Assembly: GCA_037043235.1 (NCBI GenBank)
Contig: JAWRVZ010000029.1
Span: 3,192,001-3,256,000, forward strand
Reading direction: 5' to 3'
DNA from: Rhodeus uyekii
Taxonomy: Eukaryota > Chordata > Actinopteri > Cypriniformes > Acheilognathidae
DNA length: 64,000 nt
In this document: piece after piece, positions 37,837 to 51,050 of the stretch
Numbering within the stretch: the stretch's first letter is position 1
Layout of the letters: the number at the start of each line of letters is the position of its first letter
Notes under the pieces: generated by a model
Database searches by the model: none
The model's input: the letters and a program-made list of their open reading frames with translations, nothing else
Told to the model about the DNA's origin: nothing
Made by a program: the position numbers and the translations under genes

Positions 37837-38284
37837 TATATATATATATATATATATCCATCCATCCATTTCTATATCTATCTATCTATCTATCTATCTA
37901 TTGTTCTATCTATCTATCTATCCATTTTTATATCTATCTATCCATCCATTTCTATATCTATCATCTATCTATCCATTTATATATCTATCTATCTATCTAT
38001 TGTTCTATCTATCTATCTATCTATCTATCTATCCATTTCTCTATCTATCTATCCATCCATCCATTTCAATATCTATCATCTATCTATCTATCCATTTCTA
38101 TATCTATCTATCTATCCATCTATCTATCCATCCATTTCTATATCTATCTATTTCTATATCTATCTATCTATCCATCAATTTCTATATATATCTATCTATC
38201 TATCTAACATCTATTGTTCTATCTATTGTTCTATCTATCTATCTATCTATCTATCATCTATCTATCTATTATTCTGTCATTCTA

Positions 38285-38315
<31 letters not shown>

Positions 38316-38361
38316 TGTTCTATCTATCTAACATCTATCTATCTATTATTCTGTCATTCTA

Positions 38362-38400
<39 letters not shown>

Positions 38401-38417
38401 TGTTCTATCGTTCTATG
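37837..38417. repeat. TATC tetranucleotide microsatellite
   Basis: A short (TA)n is followed by about 560 bases of TATC units broken by TCCATTTC and TTGTTC variants. Overlapping plus-strand ORFs rich in Ile, Tyr, Leu and Ser are translation artefacts. Confidence 0.95.
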
Positions 38418-38689
38418 GTTTTCAATTGTGAAAAAAAAAATACATTCCTATATTTGAATTACTTTTTATACTTTTTTTTGTTTGCTTTTTGAGAAAGTTA
38501 GCCTTATACTGAATTTATTTCCCAGGGGCAGTAAATCTATCCTCACACGTGTCTCGCGTTTACAAATCACAGAGAACCCCAATTCCTTCATGGCTCACCT
38601 CTTCTTTTTCTTTCAGTCCTTTCCTCCCTTTTAACCCCCCCTTGGGGAGGTAAAAACCCAGACCTGAACCACACTTCTCTCTTATTTAA

Positions 38690-39060
38690 GGGGGTCAGGT
38701 CGAGCTTATCGGTCTCCGGAGAGCTGTAAAGCGGCCAGGCTCGTGTTTTCTCTGCGCGCCTCTGGATGAGTTGCGGCGCGTGAAAGGCTCGCGCTTTGGG
38801 CACGCGGAGGTCTCCCGCGCAGTTAAAATGAAACGGTGGCTGTGGAAAGAAAATATAAAGACTTGTGCGGCCCTCGGAGTGTTCGACCCCTGTGAACATA
38901 TGAAGTTCCGGGAGCACATGCTCCGTAAAATTCCTTTTTTTCCCCACTATTTTCCCTGTTAAAGCTGCGGTTCACGCTGGTAACGTGCGCGCGCACGTAG
39001 ATACCGGCACGGCAGGTGTCGAGCGCGCGGAAGTGCGTTCCTCTATCCTAACTTCGACTT
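38690..39060. promoter_or_regulatory. CpG-rich island without a convincing gene
   Basis: Sharp rise in G+C and CpG (for example GCGCGCGCACG near 38990 and GAGCGCGCGG near 39020) in otherwise AT-rich, CpG-poor DNA. The ORFs across it are 63-119 codons on both strands and resemble nothing. It could be the promoter of an unannotated transcript or a developmental CpG island near the FoxD locus. Confidence 0.4.
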
Positions 39061-39169
39061 TGACAACAACAATTAAAAGTTCCCAGAGATTTAGCTGAAT
39101 CTGAAAGAAAAAAAACTTTCCTTAAAACTACAGCGGTGCACAAAGAGACTAAATTTGATGTATCTACAC

Positions 39170-39225
39170 ACACACACACACATACATATATATTTATATA
39201 TATACAGCATTTGTATATATACAGG
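39170..39225. repeat. (CA)n/(TA)n short microsatellite
   Basis: ACACACACACACA followed by TATATATTTATATATATA. Confidence 0.7.
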
Positions 39226-41435
39226 ATGCAAAAAATGGACCAGGGTTCATAAGAGCCAGCAAAATCATATTCTAAATAAAATAATGATCTCTTGAGGAAT
39301 AACGGAGGGTCTGCAAAAAAAAAAAAAAAAAAGATCCACGTCATTTAATGTCCATTTTAAATGGTTTTAAAATTAGGGCTGGAGTTACTTTCGCTGGCAA
39401 CATTTAAAATCCAATTCATCTTTATTTTCAAAACTACTCTTTATTCCACCTCATTATGCAATGAAGGCGCTCGATATAAAACATCTGGAAAAACAAGGAA
39501 AAAAACACCTAATTTACAAAAATTTACACCTCATTTTCTTTCGTGAGAAACCAAAAAAACACAGTGGTTGCATTTCAACGAACGACTAACCACGACTAAA
39601 TCCCCTCATTTAATGATCCATTTCAAGCAGCAGAAAAGCTGTTCAGAACCATAGCATTACAAGGGGATTTGGTATCTGGATCTTTTTCAATCATATTAAA
39701 GGATGCAATAAAACTGAATTAAAAATTTAATTAAAGAAAATGTTTATTTTATTCATATTTCTTCAGGATCATTTATTATTCTTTATGTATTTATACTTAT
39801 ATATGCTTACATATCCCATAGAATGAGCAATAGAGATGTTGCCTGCTGGACCACAGACACATAGTACATGTTGGTAGGGAGTGGAGACATTAGATGTAAA
39901 GAGAGGAAATTTATGTGGAGAGGAGTGGGAGGGTGGTCAAGGAATGAGTGAATGAGGAGGTGGTTAGAAAGAGAGGTGTGGAAGGAGAGAAGGATAAGAT
40001 AGCATGTGTTGGGAGAAAGAGAATGTTTGGATAGAAGAGAGGAAAGTCACGCTAATTTATACTCAGCTAATTGGAACCAGGGCAGGCCCTGCACCTGAGA
40101 CGCATTCCACAGAACTGCAACACGGGAGAGAGTCTACGTGCACAGGACGGTGTGTATCTCCATGTGTTTTTGTTAAGTCAAAGGTCACGGGGTCTTTTAA
40201 CATGGAGCAAAAGGTCAGCATCAATGGTGTCTTTGTTAACTAGCATCTCACAGCGGTCGGAGTGCGTCAAGAATCGTTCCGTCGTGACGGTCGCACAAAG
40301 CTGCTCGTAGCCAGACCACCCTGGTTTATGCACACACACACATGCACGCTCATAAAGTTTCTCCAATCAGTTTGGAAAATCTGGAGCGCACAGTCACTAT
40401 TATGATCTAACGAGCAGGCCTTTATGACAGATGGACATCATCATGCTAAAATTCTCACTCAAACATGCATGCTTACAGTCATAAAGCAGATCGCCAGATG
40501 TTAAGAATATATCAGTGTATCATCAGTCCAGCTGGTTTGAAATGAAGTGCCAGCGTTGGTTTTGTCTGCCATCTCAATGCGGAATAGAAGCGTCTGATAG
40601 CAATTTGAACCATTGTCCAGATGATAGTCTGTACAGTGGTGATGATGTGCCTCATATCTTGGCTGGCGTACGACATTATTCAGTCTCGTCTCACACACAC
40701 AGAGCTACGCGACCTATCAATATCTGGAGCTGTGAACGGATGGCCCGGCAGCGTGTAGCATACATGCTCTTTGAGTACACACATATAAATCCCAGGAGAA
40801 TAAAAGCTAGATAAATAGATGTGCGGGGAAAAAAACTAAATTCCATTAAAAATAAAAACATGAGCTGGGTTGAAAGACAGCGGCTACAGTCAGACATATG
40901 GGGAGCATATTGGTCACAATGCTACATCCCCTCCTTTTTCTGCTTTTTTCACCTCTTTCTGGAAAGGGAAGAATTGTAACAGAGATTCAGATGTGGCGGA
41001 GAGTGTTTTGTTTCCCTCTGAGAAGGGCTGCATCACTCAGGAAGTTCAGGACAGGGTTTTCTTTCATGCTCCTTTGAAGCTATCTTTTCCAGTTTCATTG
41101 GCCATGACAGACAGCTCGATAGTTTGCACACATTAATGACTTTGAGTCACTGGAGAGTGAAGGAGCGTCGTGCTTGGTTCAGTAGTGACTGCTGCACAGA
41201 CACACACTCTCTTCGTTTGTTTTTTGCCTCGTGTCTTATTCCGAGTGCCCGACTCAAAGAGGCCGCAGCACGTCTGCTTTTCCCGTCTTTCATGACACAT
41301 GCTCGCACAAATATGCCTGTTTTGCCCCATGTCGGCAAAATAACAGGGCACTTTAATAACAAGTGAAATAAAAAAAACTTCATGACTATGAAGTCCAGAC
41401 AGCCACCTCTGGATGCAAATTTTAGGATATATGAA

Positions 41436-41549
41436 GAATATATGAAAAATAACACACAAATAATTAAATATGTTAATAATATTATTAATTTATATATGTG
41501 CACATTTGAGGAAAGAATATATGAAAAATAACACACAAATAATTAAATC
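41436..41549 (+). repeat. 79-bp tandem duplication
   Basis: GAATATATGAAAAATAACAC begins at 41436 and again at 41515, followed both times by ACAAATAATTAAAT. It abuts a TA microsatellite. Confidence 0.85.
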
Positions 41550-41566
41550 TGATAATAATCGTATTA

Positions 41567-41567
<1 letters not shown>

Positions 41568-41632
<65 letters not shown>
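41568..41632. repeat. (AT)n microsatellite
   Basis: Pure AT run of about 30 units. Confidence 0.95.
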
Positions 41633-41637
<5 letters not shown>

Positions 41638-42406
41638 TTATTATTTAAATATAATATTATTAATAAAAGAATGCCTCATAATTAGAATATAATGTTAAAA
41701 AAATAACATTAGTGGCTTATTATTTATATTATAATAGCATCTGAAATGTGTACCTTGTTGTTTTGTTTTTGTTTATTTTTTTTCTCTTTTTCTTTCATTT
41801 CTCTTGTCTTATATTAATTTATACCTGTGAAAAAGTGACGCTCATTTGATTGATAATTATGTACAAAGGGTAGGCTTAATAAGCAGAGGCTTCAGCCTAC
41901 ACCTTTTTCGGTTATTAGGTATAGCTTTAATTTTTAAGAGTGATTATGAGTGATTATCTGTGACGACCGAAATAAAATTTTATGCTTTGTTATGTTATGT
42001 TATGTTAATGAATAAATTAATGAATGAATGAATTAATTAATTAACGTGCATTTAGAAAAAAGGGGGATTTTCATTTCATGCCAACATTAAGAATGTTTTT
42101 AGAGCTTCCTTTCATAAACGAGCAAAGGTATTGATGAAACCTCCCTGTAAATTATTTCCTCCACCCCCCTACCCGAGACAAATTGCAGTCATTTCTGTTT
42201 TCTATTTTTCCCTCGTTCCCACTCTTCTGCTGGATGCATGCTTTCAAAAGGACCACAGTGAAATCAGAGGTCTGGCCTTTAGGCCCAACTCACTGCCTTT
42301 CATTTGAGATTTCAGATGAAGGACATAATTTTCTCTCTTCCTGCCTCCCTCTCATCATTTTCTGTCTTCCTTTTATTGGGTGATGAAACACTTGGGGTTG
42401 GGGTTT

Positions 42407-42603
42407 GATCAGTTCACGCAAAAATGAAAATTCAGTCATTATTTACTCGCCGTCATTTCGCTCCAAACCCTTTTGCTGTTATTTCTTCCAGTGGAACACA
42501 AAAGGAGATGGTTAAAGAATATTTACACTGCTATTTTGCGATCCACAAGGTCTGTCAAACTAAACACACACACATTATTTTTGGGTGAACCGTTCATTTA
42601 AAT
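42407..42603. mobile_element. Related palindromic MITE, diverged copy
   Basis: Left GTTCACGCAAAAATGAAAAT and right TTTTTGGGTGAACCGTTCAT are inverted ends like those of the element at 21973-22213. Confidence 0.55.
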
Positions 42604-44995
42604 GAAACCAAAACTGGATTCAAATCAAATTGCAGCGTTTCTCTCTGCCCTGACACCAGATGATGGCTGTTTCACTGTAGCTCAAGGTCTCACGCGTGCA
42701 TGTTTTGCATTTGAAGTTACACAACTGGATAGTACTTCTGAACACAAGTTCTAAAGTATCTAATAGCCAGATCATCAAAGAAAATGTGTTTCACAGGCCT
42801 TATGTTTCTTGTCACTTCAAACCCATTTTTTACGTTTATCCCTTACGGTACGGATCAACAAGTGCTGTAGCGCTAACGTTAGCCTCTTGATCAAACATCT
42901 CCCTCAGAAAACAAAGACAGCCCTGTATGATGTAATTGCTCCATTTGCATTTCGTTCTCTTTGGTTGTCAGCTTGACATTGGGTTACGAATTACATGATG
43001 GTATCAGAACAGACCCGACTCTTCCATTACGCAAGTGTGCGGTCGGGCCAGGATTAAGGCCCTGATCCGCTGCATTGGACAGGAGCAATCCTGGTTAGAT
43101 CTGCATTGTATTAATTCATCCTTGAAGCGGTATCCAGATCTCTCGCTGCGTCTGGTAATGGGAGGAACAGTATGCTTGCTTTGGCTTGACCCCGAGCCGC
43201 GATCAGACCGCAGAGTGGTGTCCATTACAAAGAGCAGTGAGCTCTCTCTGTTATGTTCAAACACATCCCACAGGCCTGCACTTCAAACGCCGGTCGTACC
43301 CTCTCACCAGCAGCAGCATGTCGGTTAGTGAGGCCCGCACAATTAATCAATTAAGGGCCAGTGCAGAGCGCAGCGAGGCCCCATCCTGCTGTGATTTGAG
43401 GGAAGGATCATTAGTACTCACACTTGAGTCACTTTAAGATCACTCAAGTCTGCATTCAGATGAGGTATGTGCGGTGAAGCACTGAATTTCATGGCATTAG
43501 GTTCTGTTAGAAGTTCTAGACGGTTGTATTGTTTCTGAACAGTGTTTCTGAATTCATTCATATGTTCAGTCATTTGTTCACTTTTAAATGGATCCTCCAG
43601 ATAGGCTCATAAAAAAGTCTTGATCCAAGTAATTGGTTTCAATCAGTCTAATGTGATGCTCGCTGACTGAATTATTTTGATGACTCATTTGGTTAACCTT
43701 GATTCATTGAATTGATTCAGTAAACTGATCAAATGGATACATTGAATACAGTGTACTTTACATTGCTTTGGAGAAAAGTTACATAAACTACGCAATGACA
43801 GTTAAAAATGCATATAATTAAATAAACACTGAAATATTCTACAAAAATTATAGTTTTCACATATATATATTAGCAAGGTAATGTTTAGTAATGTTACAAA
43901 ATATTTCTATTGTTTTGATTAAATAAATGCAGCCTTGGTGAGCATAAAATAAATCTTACTGACCCCAAACTTTTGAATAGTTAATGTTATATTACCAATT
44001 ATTCTTCAAACACTAAAAGAATCATTAAGGGACTAAACATTCAATAGAACCAGAATCAGAAAGCAAAATCATTCAGATCAATTCATTTCACCAACAACCT
44101 CACAATACAATACACAATAAACAATATCTTGACCTGACTCTTAATATAAATTAATAAATAAAAAAATGCTTGCATACATAAACACATGAAATAAACAACA
44201 ACATTAAGAATATAAAGTATCGGTACAATATTCTGAAAATATCTAGATTGTGAATGTACTGGGAGTCTTATGTTGATTTTATTTCTGTTTATAGTACTTG
44301 TGTAGTCAAACAATATTTCAAGTTTTCAAAAGACCAGCTGAATGTAAAGTAAACCTTGAAAAGTAAAGTGCTTTTGAGAGCACATACCTCATAGCTATAG
44401 ACTTCAGTTGTGTTCACAGATGTAATAAATAAACACCACTATTTTACGCACTGAAAGGTTGCCAGTGCCCCATAAACATTAACAGTTTGATTGTGTGGGT
44501 ATGAAAAAAAAATAAGCACTCGATTTGCAATTCTGAAAGCAAACTTTTGTTGGTCCATTTCTGTTTTGTAATTTGGCCAGGGTTATTATCAATGCTTTAT
44601 AGGTTGCCTGAAAGCCACACACACTGTTACATTCTGATTCCAAACAATCACTGCCATGCACACACACACACTCACACTCACTCACACTGTAGGGAGGAAC
44701 ATAAAAACACACTAATAGGAAAAAGATGAGGGGACTCCAGTCGGATGGAGCGCTCCTTCTCTCCAGGGCTGGGCGCTGGACATCAGTGTGTTTCAGAAGA
44801 TTCACGCTGTTTACAGTCAATCAGCAGACGTGTGCTGTGGATAAGCAGCGTGTAGTTCATCTCCAGCATGACTTTGATTTACAGTATGTTACATGGATCA
44901 CATTTTTTTTAAGCCTGTTTTTTGTATTTTGGCATAATATTTCTATCCTGACACATATGATGGCATCTTAACAATTGTCTGTGTGATTCATGTTA
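42604..44995. other. Non-coding, no gene found
   Basis: 42980-43440 is GC-richer and repeat-free, but its ORFs lack any family motif. The remainder is AT-rich with a dispersed-repeat fragment near 43920-43980. Confidence 0.45.
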
Positions 44996-45189
44996 AAAGG
45001 ATAGTTCACCCTCAAATTAAAATTGAATCATCATTTACTTACCGTGGTGTTGTTAATGCAATGCGCCCTTCTTAATTTTTCAGGGCAAAAAAAGGAGAAT
45101 TAAAAAAAAATGTCCCGCTGTGACTTGAGCATGGAAAGGGTCCAGCAAATCCTGCAAGAAGGATAACACTAGTGAAATACCATAAGACG

Positions 45190-47130
45190 AGAGGTCTTCA
45201 ATCAGTGAGTTGTCTTCTGAGGCGAAGAGATCAACCGCCTCGGGGTGGAGCCTTCAGTTCCCTGGAGACAAGCCGTCCCGGGACAGCATGTCCACCCCTT
45301 GGTTCAGTCAACCTGGCAAGTGCACTGCCCTCGGTGAATGCAGATTATGCTTTGCCCTAAAGATGAGGCTTCTCACTTGCCTGTTTAGAGTCTCAACCTG
45401 AGTCCACCTTGGCAGTTTATGTAGGCAAATGTTACCACCAAATGTTATCTGAACAGACCAAGACAGGGTGTCCTTCCAGGTCTAGCAGGAAAGTTCTGGG
45501 ATCAGAAAAACTGCCCGCATTTCCAGGCAATTGATGTGTCGTTGTCTTTCCTTGCTTGACCAGGTTCCGGACATTGGCCTTCCCCCTGCACAGGGCACCC
45601 CAACCTGTGTTGGAAGCATCTGTTGTGACAACCTTCCTCCTGGGCACCAGCCCTACGTCTGCACCTTCCCAGTACAGAGAGGATAATTTCAAGGGGCCAG
45701 GGCTTTGATACAGCCATTTGTCATTTTGAAGTGGGGGTATCCGAGAGGCCAAGCATGGACTTAGCATCCAAGACGCATGTGGAGCAGGCCCAGTGGAACC
45801 ACAAAGGAGGCACAGGGAACTGACTCCACACCGCATGGCCTGTGGGGGAGTGAAACCCCAACTTTGAATGATGCCGCAAGCTGCTGAATTGTCCGAGAGT
45901 GTTCTGCAAGATAGGCCCTGAAAACTCCCAGGAAGGGTATTCGCTAGGCTGGAGACAGCGAGCTCTTTGCAAAATTTGATCCTGAGCCCTAGACGTTAAA
46001 TGACTGAGGACCATGGACTTGTAAGTATTCAACTCGTCCTCCGATTGGGCCAAAACTAGCCAGTCGTCAGGGTAATTCAGGATGCACACTCCCGTTTGCC
46101 TCAGAGGGGAGAGGGCAGCATCCACACACTTCATAAACGTGCTGTGCCAGGGACAGATACTAGTATGCCTTCCCTTTGAATGCAAATCTCAAGAATGGTC
46201 TGTGATGAGAGGCTATCTGGATTTAAAAGTAAGATCCACTGACCAATCCCTTGGACCACCCTGCATGAGGATTTGTTTCAATGTCAACATCTTGATTGGC
46301 CACTTCATCAGGGCACGGTTCAGATGTCTCAGATTGAGGTTGGGCCATCCTTTTTAGGAAAGAAAAAAAAGGTATGCTCTCTTCTTTAGACATGAGGACT
46401 GAGCGTCCCCTAGCAAAATCTGGACCACTCCCCTGAAGCAAGTAACCTCCTTTGATTGTGTTCAGAACCCAGCTTGACACACCAAGCATGGCTTCCCAGG
46501 CAAGCCCGGGGCGGCGAGGGGCTGAAGTGTTTTGGGAGTCAGTTTTTATTTTGTCCACTATAACAGTGATGATTTGCATGGATGCGTGAACATTGGATGT
46601 AACTAGCACACAGTATCCAACGCACGGAACAGGGGGTTGGGAGGCAAACTCAAGACTTCTTGGAGGCAGCTCCAGCTCGCGCAGATTAGGACGACTTCTG
46701 AGCTGCAGTAAATCGTTCTGTGAATCCTTCCATCATAGGGACAAAGAGACCGAAGGGGGAGACTGGGGAGTCGAGGAAGGCAGCCTTGTCCGTGTCCTTG
46801 ATCTTGATTAGATTTAGCGACTAGTAGTGTTAGAAAAGCACCAGGTTGTCCATTGCCCTATCGGTCACCTGAGCGGGTGTTTTTGTGGCTGAAACATTGA
46901 AGCCGCTGCAGTGGCACATCAATGGCAAGAAGGCTTCTTTCTCGAGTTCAGTGAGGAATAGATCATCACGTTGAAGGGGAAAGACTCTGAGAAAATGGCA
47001 TATTTCGCCTGGTAGCCCTGACCGTCTTGACAGACCGAAACGCCATAGGTTTGTGCAGTTGCACACACGCGATTCATTCCGGCTTCTGAATTCTTAAAGG
47101 AAAGGAGTTTCCCCTCTAGCGTCATCTAAA
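45190..47130 (-). pseudogene. Decayed DIRS-like retrotransposon (gag-like, reverse transcriptase and RNase H remnants)
   Basis: Read on the minus strand: a gag-like region (47060-46640; PAQVTDRAMDNLVLF, then KAAFLDSPVSP and EGFTERF); an RT start near 46400; an RT palm region with CPWHSTFMKCVDAALSPLRQ and the catalytic box as YPDD instead of YLDD (46185-45721); RNase H with VTTDASNTGWGALC (45836-45432); and a final stretch containing NQGVDMLSRDGLSP (about 45300). Stops and frameshifts separate all parts. The RT/RNase H wording fits zebrafish-type DIRS elements. No tyrosine recombinase part or terminal repeats were found. Confidence 0.75.
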
Positions 47131-48632
47131 AACTGACATAATGCAAGTGAACAGTGTCCACAAGGGAACCTAGACTACAATTATAATCGATCCCACAGCA
47201 CCAGTACTTTGCATATTTTTACCAGGGTGTTAGTGGCTTTTTGATTGAGGAAAAATAAATAAATAGATATGTGCACTAACAGCTAAAAAGAAGACTTGTG
47301 CGCTGTGGGAAAAGTGCCATTTGGCTTCATTCGCTTCAGCTTTCGTCTTCCTCAGACCACAGGCCGCGATCATAAGAGAGCAATGTCAAGGCGTCTGCAG
47401 TTTGCTTCTGCTCTTCATTGAGTGCACCACAAGGCCCTTACAACAATATCTCTGCTGAGGGGCGCGGCGATATAACTCATCCTTTCTGTATTAATGATGG
47501 GCCAATTGTGACTCCGCGAGACTTTGGCCAGTGTAACGCATACCGGCACAAATCATTACAGTGTCAGTTCTCAAGGGCATCAGGTCCTTTGAGAGCTAAC
47601 CATATCGCCACAGCATTCATGAAAGGAACGTTCTCAAGGTTTGTGGTGTGTTTTCATTTTATCTTTTTTTTTATGTGAGGGAAAAAACTAGTTTTGGGGT
47701 GTTTATACTATTTTCCCTCCATATTTCAAGTGGGTTTTTTTCTCATATTAATCCATAGTACCTCCTTTTCATTCTTTCCATTGCTTTCTTTTACACATTT
47801 CTTCCTCATTTTCTCATCCTTCTCTCTCTCTCTCTGTCCTCTTCCAGACACATGTCCAATAGGACAGAATAATATTTGGACAGGTGTTCCTTTTTAAACA
47901 CGTTATCCACAAGTCCAAGTACACAGGGGACTGCACTACATAATTCCTGCGCCGTTTCTTTAAGAAGATGGATCTGAGGTTAAAATATACAGTACTGGCT
48001 GAGTCATACACAGCCTGCTATACAGTAATCTATAGAGCAGTACATCCGTAATCCCTGACAATAAAAATCTGTTTAGCACCAATTTTCCTTTATTTTTTAA
48101 ACGTTCTTTTTTCCTGTTTCAAACAACTGCAAAAAGCCACATCTGGAAGACAGATGTACGTCCCACAGCAAGCTCTCTCTCTCTCTCTGTGCTTAGAAAC
48201 ATGAGAGCAGGCTTGTGTCTCTCTCTCTCGCTCTCTCTCTCCCTGGGTGGACCACCCACATAAGGAAACGCCTTGCTGTACTGAAGGCAGAAATACAGGG
48301 ATGGGTTTTTTGATGGATAGGTTTAGCAGACTATCACTTATGTCAATGTCAAAAACATAAACCTGCTCTCGCAAAAGAGGGCGAGAGAGAGAGACGTCGT
48401 TGCATCTGTCTGTCTGACGTCTTTCTGCAGTGGCATAAGAGCTTTTTCACAATATTCTTGCCTGCTTGTGGCTTCTGAAGCCGTTAAAAGCCTATGGACT
48501 GATTGGGTTTCTCCCAGATCTTTTTTTTTTTAAAAGAGACACACCCCCTTTTTGTTTAAACTGATAAATCCCATACAGAAATGTGATATGTGGCAGGCAA
48601 TAAATGTATAATACGTACATGGATATGTGAGA
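47131..48632. other. Non-coding, no gene found
   Basis: Includes a moderately GC-rich, repeat-free stretch at about 47380-47640 and CT-rich runs near 47820, 48175 and 48220. Confidence 0.45.
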
Positions 48633-48938
48633 CAGTGGCACCTAAACACGTTTTGGGACACGTACTATAAGCAGCACTTAGATATGTATGAATATCTTTA
48701 TATTATATAACTAAACATTATATTAAATGGCCTTTATTTTGTAGAAAGATAGCACAAACACTTTTTTTATTATAAAAAAGGTTATCAAAAATTAAACCAT
48801 AATGTACAAAATTATTTGTCACACTTTCTGGTTGTTAAACGTTAGTGATCATAACCTATGTGAATTTGAGTAAAAACAATCACTAAAAATCAGGTGGTGA
48901 TAAAAAGTTCAAAAGTGTCCAAATACTTTTTGCCACTG
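48633..48938. mobile_element. Short inverted-repeat MITE
   Basis: CAGTGGCACCTAAACACGTT at the left and CCAAATACTTTTTGCCACTG at the right are imperfect inverted ends, 306 bases apart. The interior is AT-rich and non-coding. No clear target duplication is left. Confidence 0.55.
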
Positions 48939-50453
48939 AATACTATTTATTAATTTTATGTAAAATAAATAAAATAAAAAATAAAATATCCACATCTGCA
49001 AATTTTTTGAATATGTTATTTAAATATATAAAATACTTTTAAATGTACATATACATTTAATAGATTTAATAAATATGTAAATTTTTTAACTATTATAGAA
49101 ATGTAAAAATGGATTATCCTGCTTATACCATGGTCCTTTGCCAGCATTGGTAATCTAAAGCTATTACTGATGTTTGGAGGGCAATAATTGAGCGGAAGAG
49201 TAAAAATTATGCTCTTGTTCGATGGTTATGGCTTGTTAGATCCAGTATCTGCCCAATTTGATTCAAACACAGAGATAAAATACTTTGTACTATTATGTTT
49301 CATTCATTCAGTCAGTGAATTATAGCATTTATTTGAATTCACTATCGAGAGAGAGATATTTTGTGTGTGTGTGTGTGTGTGTGTGTGATCTGCTTCTGTT
49401 CAGTGATGTTTGTGCTTCAATGAAAGCAGGGCATTAATGTAGAGCTGTGATTAAACTGAATGAAACTACCTGTGCATTAAACAGTTTTATTGCACAGCCT
49501 CCAGCCAATCAGAATCAAATGTTCAGATAGACCATGGTATAATCACAAAATAAATACTAGTATTCAATATATTTTGTATATGCCTATATGGCCATATGTG
49601 CATAGGATTTCATATTTGTTTAGTTTCATAAATGAATTATTTCTTAACTCCATATAAATGACCTGTGATTGCTAAGAAACTCTAAATGGGTGTATAAATA
49701 AAATACGCAAATTAGTCACACCATCACTGATTGTTTCCATTATGCAGTTTTATTTTCATACTTCAGAACAGCTGCAGAAACATTTGAACTGCAAACCAAT
49801 TAAGTGACAAAATTGCACATGAAAACCGCTTATATGAGGAGCGTTATTAAATCTATGATTATGCAATCTGTCTCAAAATGTGTAGCATGCATTTGTTCCA
49901 TAGCAGCTGTTTAGGGCATCAGTGACCTAATAATAACACTGTTGTGCACCTATCCAGAGATGTTTGCAGCCTGTAAACAATTTCGGACTTTATAGTGTGC
50001 TCAGAGTTCAAAGAAAGCACTTCAGGATTAGTAGTGATACATGAGTTTAACTTGTGCATGTGTGGAATCAATCTTTTTGGTGACAGTGTTAATACAGTAA
50101 TCTTCACTCCATTACTCTACGGAGCTCTTAAACAGATGCTTTTTAAACTCAAAACATCACACAACTTTTAGCTTTTGAAGCAAAAAAGGTTGCACACACT
50201 AAGAGGAATGAATCTCAAAGATAAATCTAAGCCCTTCTCTTCGCTCACCATTCTCATTGCTTTTGGATTCTTTAAGCATTCAAATGTTTGGTAACAGTAC
50301 TTTATGATATCTTTCATGAATGATATGAAACATTAGTGCATATGTCACGCTTAACAGATCCGAATGAATCTACATTCATGGCTGGAATACGTCGTGTATG
50401 TACAGTATGTTTTCCATTTATGCTTATAATTATATATTTAGTTTTTACACGAG
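48939..50453. other. Non-coding, AT-rich; no gene found
   Basis: Apart from one GT microsatellite I see no repeat family or ORF with support. Confidence 0.5.
49362..49387. repeat. (GT)n microsatellite
   Basis: Dinucleotide run preceded by GAGAGAGAG. Confidence 0.9.
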
Positions 50454-51050
50454 TTTCCAAATTCATATATTCATTGGATTTTGATTAAAATCCAACAGAT
50501 ACACAAAATAAGCTATTTTATATCATTAATATAGACTGAAAATCTGTAAATCTGTCCATTTTCTATCATAATATTTTTTTGATTTTCAAAATCCTCAAAT
50601 GTTCAGTTTAGACAGATTTACAGATGAATTTGAAAAATCATAATATAATAATATAAAATATAAAAGACTATTTTCCAAATTCATATATTCATTGGATTTG
50701 TATTAAAATCCAACAGATACACAAAATAAGCTATTTTATATAACTAATATAGACTGAAAATCTGTAAATCTGTCCATTTTATATCATAATATTTTTTGAT
50801 TTTCAAAATCCTCAAATGTTCAGTTTAGACAGAATTAGAAAAATCGTACCTTTTAAATATAAAATTAATAAAATATTATTTTATAGTTAAAACAGACGAT
50901 TTTCCAAATTCATATATTCATTGGATTTTGATTAAAAATCAAACAGATACACAAAATAAGCTATTTTATTTAACTTATATAGACTGAAAATCTGTCTAAA
51001 CTGAACATTTGAGGATTTTGAAAATAAAAATTAATAATATAAAATTAATT
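50454..51050. repeat. AT-rich tandem array of about 220-bp units with fold-back arms
   Basis: TTTCCAAATTCATATATTC starts units at 50454, 50672 and 50901 (spacings 218 and 229). Each unit contains ACAGATACACAAAATAAGC and GACTGAAAATCTGT. Units 1 and 2 end CAAATGTTCAGTTTAGACAG, whereas unit 3 ends with the reverse complement of that block, so it is rearranged. Confidence 0.9.

Larger units (their letters stand above)
39226..42406. other. Non-coding, no gene found
   Basis: AT-rich with the 79-bp duplication and TA run. 40020-41350 is less AT-rich and may hold regulatory sequence. ORFs there overlap on both strands without recognisable motifs. Confidence 0.45.

Noticed and set aside
37691..38492. 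246-, 175- and 92-codon ORFs of Ile-Tyr-Leu-Ser repeats
   Set aside because: Translation of the TATC microsatellite.
38588..38962. ORFs across the CpG-rich block as a possible protein gene
   Set aside because: They overlap on opposite strands, show no family motif and have no clear splice partners. CpG richness alone keeps them open.
44547..44820. CA-rich ORFs near a short CACACA run
   Set aside because: Short, on both strands, no motif, and explained by the simple repeat.
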